Shown: positions 18,421 through 26,843 of the stretch, piece by piece
Numbering within the stretch: position 1 is the stretch's first letter
Layout of the letters: each line of letters starts with the position of its first letter
Assembly: GCA_944391965.1 (NCBI GenBank)
Contig: CALXVH010000007.1
Span: 1 to 63,227 of the forward strand
Direction of reading: 5' to 3'
DNA: 63,227 bases
From: an uncultured Clostridia bacterium
GTDB taxonomy: Bacteria; Bacillota; Clostridia; TANB77; CAG-508
Position numbers and translations under genes: made by a program
The notes under the pieces: generated by a model
Told to the model about the DNA's origin: nothing
Databases searched by the model: none
What the model saw: only the letters and a program-made list of their open reading frames with translations

Positions 18421-18435
18421 GTATGATTTCCTACT
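18421..18435. repeat. attachment site core at the left (pdaA 3') end
   Basis: GTATGATTTCCTACT, an exact direct copy of 26253-26267. Just inside lies TTCTTAATGT (18436-18445), an inverted copy of ACATTAAGAA at 26236-26245. A related ACAT-ATTAAGAAG stretch occurs at about 18458-18470. Confidence 0.88.
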
Positions 18436-18500
18436 TTCTTAATGTCTTTTTATTAAACATATTAAGAAGTATTAACTTTTATTACTTAAAAAAACCAAAA

Positions 18501-18532
18501 AATAATCAAGTAATATTAAATACTTGATTATT
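18501..18532 (-). terminator. terminator after the YukD-like gene
   Basis: AATAATCAAGTA and TACTTGATTATT form a 12-bp stem with an 8-nt loop. T-rich sequence follows on both strands. It would stop transcription coming from the element before it reaches the 3' part of pdaA and yqfC. Confidence 0.75.
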
Positions 18533-18554
18533 TTTCTATTATACTTTTATGTAA

Positions 18555-18806
18555 TTATATTAATATAATCTCTGATCCATTTCTAATTGTAGATTCTCCA
18601 ATAGTTAAATTTATATCATATGGTTTTGCTGTTTTTCTATCATATAATACTGGTAATTTTGACGGATTGTATTCCCCATTAGTAAATTCATTTATTGCTT
18701 TTACAATTAATTTTATTACTGTATATATTCTTCTATTTAATGGTATCCATATATCATATTCTTTCTCAACTGTTGGAACATATAATTTAACAAGTACTTT
18801 ATTCAT
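18555..18806 (-). CDS. YukD/EsaB-like ubiquitin-fold protein of type VII secretion
   Basis: An 83-aa ubiquitin-like protein (LVKLYVPTVEKEYDIWIPLNRRIYTVIKLI... and a C-terminal strand GSEIILI) of the YukD/EsaB group, which accompanies EssC and is thought to regulate or assist the secretion ATPase. The ATG at 18806 overlaps the essC stop by 8 bp, so the two are translationally coupled. A GTG at 18815 sits in the ribosome site and is not used here. Confidence 0.85.
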   Translation of the reverse strand: MNKVLVKLYVPTVEKEYDIWIPLNRRIYTVIKLIVKAINEFTNGEYNPSKLPVLYDRKTAKPYDINLTIGESTIRNGSEIILI

Positions 18807-21800
18807 TTTCCTCACCGTTTTCCTTCATTCCTAATAATTTTACTAAAACCGGTTTTCCTTTTACAAAAGAATATCCATAGCTTTGACCGCATGTATTCAT
18901 AAATTTAAAAGTTGATGAAACTGGTTTTAATAAATATTGTTCTCCAGCACCATTTCCTAACCAAAGTCCTGTATCCCCTGACACATATTTTTTATACCAA
19001 TCTGAATATGTATAATTATTTACTTTTACTGTTGATTCAATAATAATATAATGACATTTTTTTAGTGATTGTGCATTTTTTAAACTTTCGAAAAATAAAT
19101 CTTCACTGCCTAATTCAGTTATAAATTTATCTAATCCAATTATAATAAATAAAGTCTCCTTTATTTTATCTGCATTGTTTAATTTTTTAAACTCCTCTAT
19201 ATATTTATCTCTAATTGCTTCTTGCTTGCCTTGTAAAATATTTTCTGCGTCCAAAACTACAAATTCAATATTCGGTATTAATTTTATTATCTCTAATAAA
19301 TTAATAAAGAATGAACTAAATTCTTCTATAGCATTAGCAATTATAGAATATACTAGATCTTTCTTTAAATCAATTCCATAAGGTTTTATAGTTCTATGAG
19401 AGATTCCTACTGGAACTGATTCTAGATCAGACATTGCAGACTCTAAGTGCTTTATTGTAACAAAATTTGGTACTACTGCAATTTCTTTTGCTTCAACAGT
19501 TTCTTCTACATTTCTTTCTTCTATGGTCTGTCTAACAGTTTCATTCCATGCTTCTGCTTCGCATATTTTAGCAGTTTGGAATTCAAAATATTTTTTCTCT
19601 TCTGGATTTACTAAACCTCTACCAAACAATCTAGAAGGTCTTTTCTTTCCAAGTCTGTCGAAAATACTCATATAGTCATCATCTTTGTTCATTTGCAATG
19701 CTATTTTTTGTTTAAAGTTTTGCAACATTCTATATCTTACTCCTGTTGTAGTACTTGCTGTAAAAACAAAAACAATTCTATACTTTAAGCCTTCCCTTAA
19801 TAGTATTTCTAAAATCTCATCATATCCATTTGGGTAATTTTCTACGAATGACTCATAATTATTTAGTATTATTATAAATGTTGGAATAATTTCATTTGTA
19901 GCTTTAGTATATAGTTTAAAATCACCATTATAATCTGATAATTTTTCTTTTCTCTCTTTTAATTCGTTTTGTAGCATAATGAAAAATCTTGCTATTTTTT
20001 CATTATCATTTGCAAACATAACATCTCCAACATTTTTTGATTTTCTGAAGGCTTTAAGTGTCTCACTTCCAAAATCTAAAATATATAATTGTGCTATTTC
20101 AGAAGAATAATTAGCAATAATATCATAAATTAGTGTACTAATTAATGTTTCTTTACCACTTGCTGCATTTCCATAAATAATTGTATTTCCTCCAAAAGAA
20201 AGATTCAATGTCATAACATTTTGTAATTGTCTTGAAGGATCATCGTATTCTCCGATTACAGGATTAATTACATCAGGTTCTACTTCAACTTTATATTTAT
20301 CTCTTATAGCATCTAAATATATTGTTTCTGGAATAGGATTTAGCCACAAAGGTGCTTCATAAATATTTTCTTTTTTAGCTAAATCACTTATATATTTTAC
20401 TATATTTGTTAGTTGTTCCCCTTTACTCTCTGTTGAATTCTTTTTTACGTCATCTACTTTTTTTAGAATTCTTCCTGTACTAGAAATAAATTCGATAGAA
20501 TTATCATACTCTTTTTTTACTTCATCAGATGGATAATACAAAGCTCCTGCCCAAGCAGATTGACCTAATGCCAAATAATCATCATTTCCTACTTTAAAAT
20601 AAAATTGACCTGCACCACTTAATTTGGCTGCATCTGGTATATCTATTATATCTTTACTATCAGAAGGTGATTGAACTTTTAAACAAACACCAAATTTAGC
20701 ATTACTACGAATTTGGTCATTTACAACTCCTCCTGGTTTTTGTGTAGCTAGAATTAAGTGAACACCTAAACTACGTCCAATTCTGGCAACACTTATAAGT
20801 TCATCCATAAACTCTGGTTCTTGTTGTTTTAACTCAGCAAATTCATCACTAATAATAAATAAATGAGAAATTGGCTTTTTTAACACCCCACTATGATAAT
20901 ATTTTTGATATTTATATATATCAACAGTACTTTCACCTGTTATAATTCTAGCTTCACTAAATTCAACTTGTCTTCTTTTTAATTCACTTTGAATTGATTC
21001 CAAAGATCTTTGTAAACTTCCTTTATCTATATTCGTAATAGTACCAACTAAGTGTGGTAGTTGAACATCAGGTCTTTTGAAAGCCCCAGCTAAACCTCCT
21101 CCTTTATAATCTATTAAAACAAATGTAACATCATCAGGGTGATAATTTATTGCTAAAGATAAAATGTACGTTATAATAAATTCACTTTTTCCTGAACCAG
21201 TACTTCCCGCAATTAAACCATGTGGTCCATGAAATTTTTCGTGAATATCTAGAGCTATATGTTTTCCATATCCATCAATTCCAATTGGTGCACTTAACGA
21301 AGTAGTTGAATCACTTTCTCTCCATCTATCTAATATATTTAATTGTTCTATGCGCCCAACATTATACATTTCTAGAAATGTATAACTACTTGGTAACAAC
21401 ATTTCTTTTTCTTCATTATACTTTATTAATATATTAAATAGTATTTGACTAACTTGTTCAAAAGAAAATATTGCTGATGTATTTACTCTAAATTCTAGCT
21501 TGCTTTCATCAAAATTTTGGCTTGCACGTAATACACCTTTATTTTCTTCTATTTCTATAAAGGTTTGACACTCATTTGGTAATTTTAGTATACTGTCTGT
21601 TAAAAATAATATACTAAATCCCATATTTTTTTCTTTTTTCAAAATTTCATTGATAACTTCTAAATCTTCCACATTTTTATAATCATCTATAATAATTAAA
21701 TAATATGGTAGATTTTCCCTGTAATCAAAATTGCTTTCATATTGTTTTGTTCTCTTCTTTAATTCATCACTCAAATATTCTGAAACAACACTTATCTTGC

Positions 21801-23388
21801 TGCGTTCATCTGCAAAATAACGCATATCTTTTGAATTGCTCCAAACATGTGGCAACATTTTTGCAAAATCCCATCTTTTTTCTGAATTATCTTTCAAGAA
21901 AAATACTAATTTTAATTCATCATAGCTATGAAAAGTAACTAATTGTAATAATAAATTTTGTATATATCTATATTTTAATTTTTCATCTTGATAAATAATT
22001 GCAGAAATATTTTTATTTGTTAAAGATAACAATACAGGTGCTTCTTTTAATATTTTTGCTTTTTCAATACATTCAAGCATTAAATCATATGTTTCATTAG
22101 TCACTTCTACATTATCATCTTGTGTATAACTTATTTTTAGTCTTGATGGAACATCACCAATTCCTAATCTTACAGTTAAAAAGTCTTTATCTGATATTTG
22201 TCTTTCCCATAATCTAGAATGATCATATAAAATAATATCCATACATTCTTCTGCCGAAACATAAGTTTTATATAATACAGAACGATTTCTATTTAATAGT
22301 TCATCAATTGTCTCTATTTTTTTTGCTATATATTTTTTATAATTTTCAATTGTATCTTTTTCATTTAATTCTCTTATTTTTACGCTATATCTTCTATTTA
22401 AAACAGGAATTAATACTGATGTTAAAAGCATTGTAGCAGACATAACTATACTAAACATTGAACTTTTTAGATCCACTTTTCCCGATGCTAAATTATCTAT
22501 AGTTTGTACAAGAGTTATTAATGTCATCATTGCCATAGAAAGAGAAGAACCTAATACTAGAGCTGCTGGTAATTCTCTATTTTTCTTTGAAATTTGTGGT
22601 GCTGATATTTTGATTTCTGTTTCATCAAGTAAATCTAATATTCTTGGTGTTCTCAAAAAATAGTTATCATCTATGTAATTATTGAAATCATCTTCATCAT
22701 ACTTTTTTATTAATTTATTAGAATAATTACTTACAGAAAAATAATTTCTATTACAATTTACCTTATTAAAAGGATTATTAATAAATAATTCTTTATCTAT
22801 TAAAATAATAGTTAGACCAAATATAGATATTCTATCACCATTTGCTAGCATTCTTGTTGACATAGAGATAGGCTCATCATTAACATAAGTATTATACTTT
22901 ATATCATAATTTTCTATAGACCATACCCCATTTATAAGAGATATTTTAGCTTGGGTTTTACATACTAGTGGAATATCATATGATATATGATTATTTTTTC
23001 TATCTCTGCCTATAAATATTGTTGATGTATTTTCTATATGAAGATGTGTATAATTATCTACATATACAGGTGAGCAGTATAATATATATACTTCTGGACT
23101 ATTTCCTATGGTTACATAATAAAAACTATAATTCTTTAAAATAATTTTTTCTAATATCTCTTGTCCATTTCTAGCAAATCTAATTGAATCATCATTCATT
23201 ATAATGTTTTTACTATTAATTATTCTACAGCGACTAGTACTTTTTATTTGCCAATTGTTATCAACGCTTTCTATATTAATTAGCCTTTTTTGTTCATAAT
23301 TTTTATCATATAACCAATAATTTCCTGTAACTTCTCGAGGTAAAATTAATTTATTTATTGAATTTTTTCCTATAAGTGTAACTAACAT
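18799..23388 (-). CDS. essC: EssC/YukBA-type FtsK-SpoIIIE secretion ATPase
   Basis: A 1529-aa membrane ATPase, the motor of type VII secretion. The N-terminal 230 residues form an FHA-type module (IFIGRDRKNNHISYD at about 128-142, and NDEPISMSTRMLANGDRI). Two membrane helices lie at about 275-335. The first translocase domain has a canonical Walker A (GSTGSGKSE, about 728) and DVTFVLIDYKGGG. The second has NAASGKETL (about 1075), and the third, C-terminal domain is degenerate. Length and order match EssC. The partners EsaA, EssA and EssB are not in the element or the window. Confidence 0.95.
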   Translation of the reverse strand: MLVTLIGKNSINKLILPREVTGNYWLYDKNYEQKRLINIESVDNNWQIKSTSRCRIINSKNIIMNDDSIRFARNGQEILEKIILKNYSFYYVTIGNSPEVYILYCSPVYVDNYTHLHIENTSTIFIGRDRKNNHISYDIPLVCKTQAKISLINGVWSIENYDIKYNTYVNDEPISMSTRMLANGDRISIFGLTIILIDKELFINNPFNKVNCNRNYFSVSNYSNKLIKKYDEDDFNNYIDDNYFLRTPRILDLLDETEIKISAPQISKKNRELPAALVLGSSLSMAMMTLITLVQTIDNLASGKVDLKSSMFSIVMSATMLLTSVLIPVLNRRYSVKIRELNEKDTIENYKKYIAKKIETIDELLNRNRSVLYKTYVSAEECMDIILYDHSRLWERQISDKDFLTVRLGIGDVPSRLKISYTQDDNVEVTNETYDLMLECIEKAKILKEAPVLLSLTNKNISAIIYQDEKLKYRYIQNLLLQLVTFHSYDELKLVFFLKDNSEKRWDFAKMLPHVWSNSKDMRYFADERSKISVVSEYLSDELKKRTKQYESNFDYRENLPYYLIIIDDYKNVEDLEVINEILKKEKNMGFSILFLTDSILKLPNECQTFIEIEENKGVLRASQNFDESKLEFRVNTSAIFSFEQVSQILFNILIKYNEEKEMLLPSSYTFLEMYNVGRIEQLNILDRWRESDSTTSLSAPIGIDGYGKHIALDIHEKFHGPHGLIAGSTGSGKSEFIITYILSLAINYHPDDVTFVLIDYKGGGLAGAFKRPDVQLPHLVGTITNIDKGSLQRSLESIQSELKRRQVEFSEARIITGESTVDIYKYQKYYHSGVLKKPISHLFIISDEFAELKQQEPEFMDELISVARIGRSLGVHLILATQKPGGVVNDQIRSNAKFGVCLKVQSPSDSKDIIDIPDAAKLSGAGQFYFKVGNDDYLALGQSAWAGALYYPSDEVKKEYDNSIEFISSTGRILKKVDDVKKNSTESKGEQLTNIVKYISDLAKKENIYEAPLWLNPIPETIYLDAIRDKYKVEVEPDVINPVIGEYDDPSRQLQNVMTLNLSFGGNTIIYGNAASGKETLISTLIYDIIANYSSEIAQLYILDFGSETLKAFRKSKNVGDVMFANDNEKIARFFIMLQNELKERKEKLSDYNGDFKLYTKATNEIIPTFIIILNNYESFVENYPNGYDEILEILLREGLKYRIVFVFTASTTTGVRYRMLQNFKQKIALQMNKDDDYMSIFDRLGKKRPSRLFGRGLVNPEEKKYFEFQTAKICEAEAWNETVRQTIEERNVEETVEAKEIAVVPNFVTIKHLESAMSDLESVPVGISHRTIKPYGIDLKKDLVYSIIANAIEEFSSFFINLLEIIKLIPNIEFVVLDAENILQGKQEAIRDKYIEEFKKLNNADKIKETLFIIIGLDKFITELGSEDLFFESLKNAQSLKKCHYIIIESTVKVNNYTYSDWYKKYVSGDTGLWLGNGAGEQYLLKPVSSTFKFMNTCGQSYGYSFVKGKPVLVKLLGMKENGEENE

Positions 23389-23488
23389 TTATTTTTCTCC
23401 TTATACTTTACTGTTGTTAAAATTTTCCTAAAATTAATCGGACTATTCAAATTTATATATTTTTATACAATTACTTTTTTATAAAAGA

Positions 23489-23535
23489 AAAATAGTAATT
23501 CGTCTAACTTGGTCATTATAAGGAATTACTATTTT
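23489..23535 (-). terminator. terminator between the WXG gene and essC
   Basis: AAAATAGTAATTC (23489-23501) and GAATTACTATTTT (23523-23535) form a perfect 13-bp stem, followed on the minus strand by TTCTTTTATAAAAAAG. It would separate abundant WXG mRNA from the longer essC message. Confidence 0.7.
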
Positions 23536-23627
23536 CGCAAAAGACGAAGTACAATAATATTTATTACACTTCTGGTTTAACTTGGCTCTCTTCTGTATTT
23601 TGTTGACTTAACTAAGAGAAGTTATTT

Positions 23628-24374
23628 TTAGTTTTTACCTGTAAGGTTTGTCCAAACATCTGAAGCTGTTTCTTGAATTTTATTAATTGCTTGTGTTCCT
23701 AAATCTTTAGCTGCATCAACTGCATCTGACATTACATCTCCAGCTGCTTCTACTGTATTTGCAGCACCTTCTAATAATTCTATTGTATTTGTTTGAGCTG
23801 TTATTTGATTATCTAATGCACTTCCTAAAGAGTCTAAAATATTATCTAATCTCTTGAATGCTGCTTTTAATTCTCTTATGTTGCTATCTCCTGAAATAGA
23901 ACTCCAAACACTTTCTAATGATGAAGCTGTTGATGAAGCTTTTTCAGCTGCTTGTTTAGCTTCTTTAAATTTTGCTTCTATAGATTTTTGATCAGCTTGT
24001 ACATTAGCAGTTCTAAATCTTAATTTAGCTCCTTTATTTGTTTTTGAAACATCATTTAATATAAGAGCAATTTGTTCTGTTAAACTACTTGAAGTACTTG
24101 ATTGGTTTGAAGCTGCATAAGATTTTGCTTTTGCTGCAATTTCGTGTGGTATATCACTAACTGTAACTTCAAATACTTTGTTTAATCCTGGTATAGACAT
24201 ATTTACAACATTAATAAAGTTGTCATATGAATTACCAAACCAATTCTCCCTCATTGTATCAATTTTTTGAAAAGCTGCTTTTACAGCATTTTGCATGTCA
24301 TTAGCTGCACTTGCTATTTGAGATGCTTTAACAATTATTTGATCATAGTCAATCTCTTTAATATCTGCGCCCAT
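23628..24374 (-). CDS. two-domain WXG100-type secreted protein
   Basis: A 248-aa helical protein, probably the substrate of EssC. The first half carries a WXG motif (W45-F46-G47 in RENWFGNSYDNF) in a helix-turn-helix as in EsxA. The second half contains a second WxxxxSG-like turn (W157 to G162 in VWSSISGDSN), which suggests a fused or duplicated WXG hairpin. The tail (200-248) is Ala/Asp-rich. WXG100 proteins are normally near 100 aa, so this is more than twice as long. No toxin domain is seen. Own promoter and terminator. Confidence 0.85.
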   Translation of the reverse strand: MGADIKEIDYDQIIVKASQIASAANDMQNAVKAAFQKIDTMRENWFGNSYDNFINVVNMSIPGLNKVFEVTVSDIPHEIAAKAKSYAASNQSSTSSSLTEQIALILNDVSKTNKGAKLRFRTANVQADQKSIEAKFKEAKQAAEKASSTASSLESVWSSISGDSNIRELKAAFKRLDNILDSLGSALDNQITAQTNTIELLEGAANTVEAAGDVMSDAVDAAKDLGTQAINKIQETASDVWTNLTGKN

Positions 24375-24408
24375 GATTCTTCCTCCTTTTATTTTATTAT
24401 AATTATAC

Positions 24409-24436
24409 TATATATTTATATTAATTAATTTGTCAA
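24409..24436 (-). promoter_or_regulatory. promoter of the WXG gene
   Basis: On the minus strand TTGACA (24431-24436) is followed after 16 bp by TATATA (24409-24414), about 35 bp before the start codon region. The -35 box is perfect, while the -10 box is approximate. Confidence 0.5.
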
Positions 24437-24451
24437 TAAAAGAAGAAAAAT

Positions 24452-24477
24452 GTCTTTAAAATGTAATATTTAAAGAC
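24452..24477 (-). terminator. terminator of the recombinase gene
   Basis: GTCTTTAAA and TTTAAAGAC form a 9-bp stem whose right arm overlaps the last codons of the recombinase. T-rich sequence (ATTTTTCTTCTTTT) follows on the minus strand. Confidence 0.6.
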
Positions 24478-25652
24478 ACTTTTACATTTTTATTACTATC
24501 AAATTCTATTTTTCTTACTACTTTTTTAACTAGCTTATCGCTAGGGATATCTGCATCTAGGAATTTTTTTGAGATTTTTATATAATCAATATCTTTTGTC
24601 TTATTTATTTTTAATACTTCTTCAATTTTTACTTTTTCTTTTAAAAGTTTGTTTTTTTCAATTTGCTTTTTTTCATATATTATTTTAAAATCATCAATTT
24701 TTATTATTTTATTGACTTTGTCCTCATAAATTTCCTCTATTGTATTTTCCACATTTTGTAATGTATTATTTATTTTTTCTAATTTTACTTCTAATATATT
24801 ATTTTGACTATTAGCTTCTTTCTTAGCATCATTATATATCTTTTTTAGTTCTGTCTTACTAAATTTTATCTTGCTTACTTCTTCTTTTAGTTTATTATAA
24901 AGTGCATTTTCTATTATTTCTGCAGATATTTGTTTACAACTACATAATCTTGTATAATTATTTCTTTTTGAACAAATAAAATACATTTTTCTCCATATAC
25001 TTCCATCTTTTTTTATGTTTTCTCTTGTTCGCAATGTTGCAATATTTCCACATTCTCCACAATATACTAATCCTTTTAATGGATGATTATATTTTCTATT
25101 CCTTACTTTAGTATATCTATTCAATTTTTCTTGAGCTTTTTCCCAAATATTCAGTGCTATAATTGGTTCATGCATATTTTTTAAAACGATATGTTCTGAT
25201 TGCTTTGTACATCTTACTTTTGCAATTTTATGGCTTACTTTTTGAAATTTTCTTCCAACAACATTTCCTATATAAACTTCATTTTTTAATATTTTTCCTA
25301 TCTGTGCTCTAAGCCATACATATTTTCCATCTGGATTTGCACTTTTTCTTTTCATATATGTAGGTATTTTCAAATATATTGCTGGTGGTTCTATTTTTCT
25401 TTTATTTAATTCATCTGCTATTTTTATTGTAGACATTCCTTTATTTACATACATATCAAATATCTCTTTTACTATTTGTGAACTATATTCATCTGGTATT
25501 AAATGATTTTTTATATTCTTATCCTTTTTATACCCATATGGTGGTATCCCCGCCTGGTATTCACCTTTTTCTATTTTTCTTTGCTTAACACTTTTTATTT
25601 TGTTAGATATATCTTGTGCATAATAATCATTAAAGCTTAATTTAAACGTCAA
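24456..25652 (-). pseudogene. large serine recombinase, C-terminal part (frameshifted)
   Basis: Open frame of 398 codons holding the Recombinase domain (GIPPYGYKKD, then TIKIADELNKRKIEPP), the zinc ribbon (CGECG at about 193 and CSKRNNY... CSCKQ) and the coiled-coil C-terminal part of a large serine integrase. It continues in a different frame from 25642-26043. The linker is found when the frame is changed near 25695 and reads as IGDNVDTLKPDGLQFLTFKLS. If joined, the protein is about 528 aa. It may be a broken integrase or a sequencing error. Confidence 0.85.
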
Positions 25653-26043
25653 AAACTGTAAGCCATCTGGTTTTAGTGTATCTACATTGTCTCCGAATTG
25701 CTATATATCTTATATTATTAGCAGGTAAATATCTTTCTAAGTAATATCCTGTATCTATATGGTCTCTTCCAAATCTTGATAAATCTTTAGTTATAATGCA
25801 GTCTATTTTTTCCTCTTCTATATCTTTTAGCATTCTTTGAAAACCTGGTCTATTAAAATTTGTTCCTGTATAACCATCATCAACATACTCTCCTACTTCA
25901 AAAAATCCTTTATGTTCTTCTATATAATTATCTATAATGTCTCTTTGATTTTCTACACTTTCGCTTTCATGATCATCTCCATCTTCTCTTGAAAGTCTTA
26001 TGTATTTAGCCACTCTTATAATTTGATTTATCCCCTGTTGCAT
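25642..26043 (-). pseudogene. large serine recombinase, N-terminal catalytic part (frameshifted)
   Basis: The resolvase-type catalytic domain. RVAKYIRLSREDGD carries the catalytic Ser motif, and YVDDGYTGTNFNRPGFQRML, DCIITKDLSRFGRDHIDTGYY and ERYLPANNIRYIAI follow. The frame then runs into RRQCRYTKTRW and a stop, while the expected continuation GDNVDTL is present in the adjacent frame. The break is therefore a one-base insertion at about 25695. The ribosome site AAAGGAATAATAGG precedes the ATG. Together with 24456-25652 it forms the recombinase of the element. Confidence 0.88.
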
Positions 26044-26061
26044 TCCTATTATTCCTTTCTT

Positions 26062-26178
26062 TTATGATTTTAGATTTATGCATTTTATAAATTCTTCCTT
26101 TAAAAGTTCTGCTAAAATTTGTTTTAAATCTTCTGTACCATATTCATAAATTATTTTTACATCTTCATTCTTTTTCAT
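26062..26178 (-). CDS. 38-aa conserved-looking ORF upstream of the recombinase
   Basis: MKKNEDVKIIYEYGTEDL and then an amphipathic Leu/Glu-rich tail ending in KCINLKS. It has a good ribosome site (AAGGAGAAGAAC) and lies between the right attachment site and the recombinase start, 18 bp before the latter. Such short ORFs often precede serine recombinases in clostridial elements. A regulatory or directionality role is possible but not shown. Confidence 0.6.
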   Translation of the reverse strand: MKKNEDVKIIYEYGTEDLKQILAELLKEEFIKCINLKS

Positions 26179-26206
26179 TTTGTTCTTCTCCTTATCTGCT
26201 CTAATT

Positions 26207-26674
26207 TTATGAAATTGTAAAAATGTTATTACTGTACATTAAGAAGTTAGGAGTATGATTTCCTACTATGTGTCCTTCGCTAACCATCCTTTTTACTAAA
26301 TCTTCTGCTGTATTTAAATAATGTGCTGTTATAAAAAATGTAGCTTTTACATCATTTTCTTTTAGCACATCCAAAATTTGTTCTGTATATCCTGCCTCGT
26401 ATCCTTCATCAAAAGTTAAATATATATACTTCTTTTCTTCATTTCCTATATATATTCCATCATATTTTTCCATTAATTCTGCATTTTCTTTTCCTACATC
26501 AGGTCTTTTGTGATTCTTTTCCCTTTTTATTCCCCAACCTATCTTTTTGTTGCTTAATTCGCTTCCATTGGTATACATTATTTGATTTTCTTGAAAAATT
26601 GTAAAAAAAAGTAAAAAAATTAAAATTATTCCACATATCGAAAAAAGTATTTTTTTGTCAAAAACTTTTATCAT
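26207..26674 (-). pseudogene. pdaA: pdaA 5' part, separated by the inserted element
   Basis: N-terminal part of a PdaA-type deacetylase that forms muramic-delta-lactam in the spore cortex. A signal-anchor helix (about 8-26) is followed by WGIKREKNHKRPDVG, the catalytic TFDEGYEAGYT motif and ATFFITAHYLNTAEDLVKRMV, ending in GHIVGNHT. Past codon 141 the frame runs into element sequence (PNFLMYSNN...) and stops. Codons for the first His of the HTxxH zinc motif form the insertion point. The rest is at 18033-18419. Confidence 0.92.
26253..26267. repeat. attachment site core at the right (pdaA 5') end
   Basis: GTATGATTTCCTACT, an exact direct copy of 18421-18435. It is preceded inside the element by ACATTAAGAA-GTTAGGA (26236-26252), which pairs with 18429-18445 (15 of 17 bases) when the ends are joined, giving an 8-bp centre GTATGATT with TG in the middle. 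Confidence 0.88.
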
Positions 26675-26788
26675 TTCGAACCTCCAATATTATTTTTTCA
26701 TATTGACATTATCAAATTTTTAGATTATATTGTATTTATTATTGGAAAATATAGGTAATCGTCTAATTAGATATTTTTTTGTCTATTA

Positions 26789-26816
26789 TTGTTAACTCAA
26801 TATTATTCTATATAAT
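26789..26816 (+). promoter_or_regulatory. promoter of the agrA-agrC operon
   Basis: TTGTTA (26789-26794), a 16-bp spacer and TATAAT (26811-26816), 27 bp before the start codon of agrA and followed by the AGGAG ribosome site. Confidence 0.6.
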
Positions 26817-26843
26817 AATATATATTATTTAGGAGATGAAGAT

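Larger units (their letters stand above)
18421..26252. mobile_element. serine-recombinase element carrying a minimal type VII secretion module, inserted in pdaA
   Basis: The 7832-bp insertion is bounded by the 15-bp direct repeat GTATGATTTCCTACT. It contains a 38-aa ORF, a frameshifted large serine recombinase, a WXG-type protein, EssC and a YukD-like protein, all on the minus strand. Both repeats are in the zinc-motif codons of pdaA. Excision by recombination at the repeats rejoins pdaA in frame. Joined element ends give a palindromic attP with 15/17 complementary arms. Confidence 0.9.

Noticed and set aside
24375..24455. TTGACA with TATAAT at 23-bp spacing for the WXG gene
   Set aside because: Spacing too long for a normal sigma-A promoter; the closer TATATA was preferred.
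26675..26788. AgrA (LytTR) binding repeats upstream of agrA
   Set aside because: AT-rich, no pair of repeats close enough to the known consensus to support a call.
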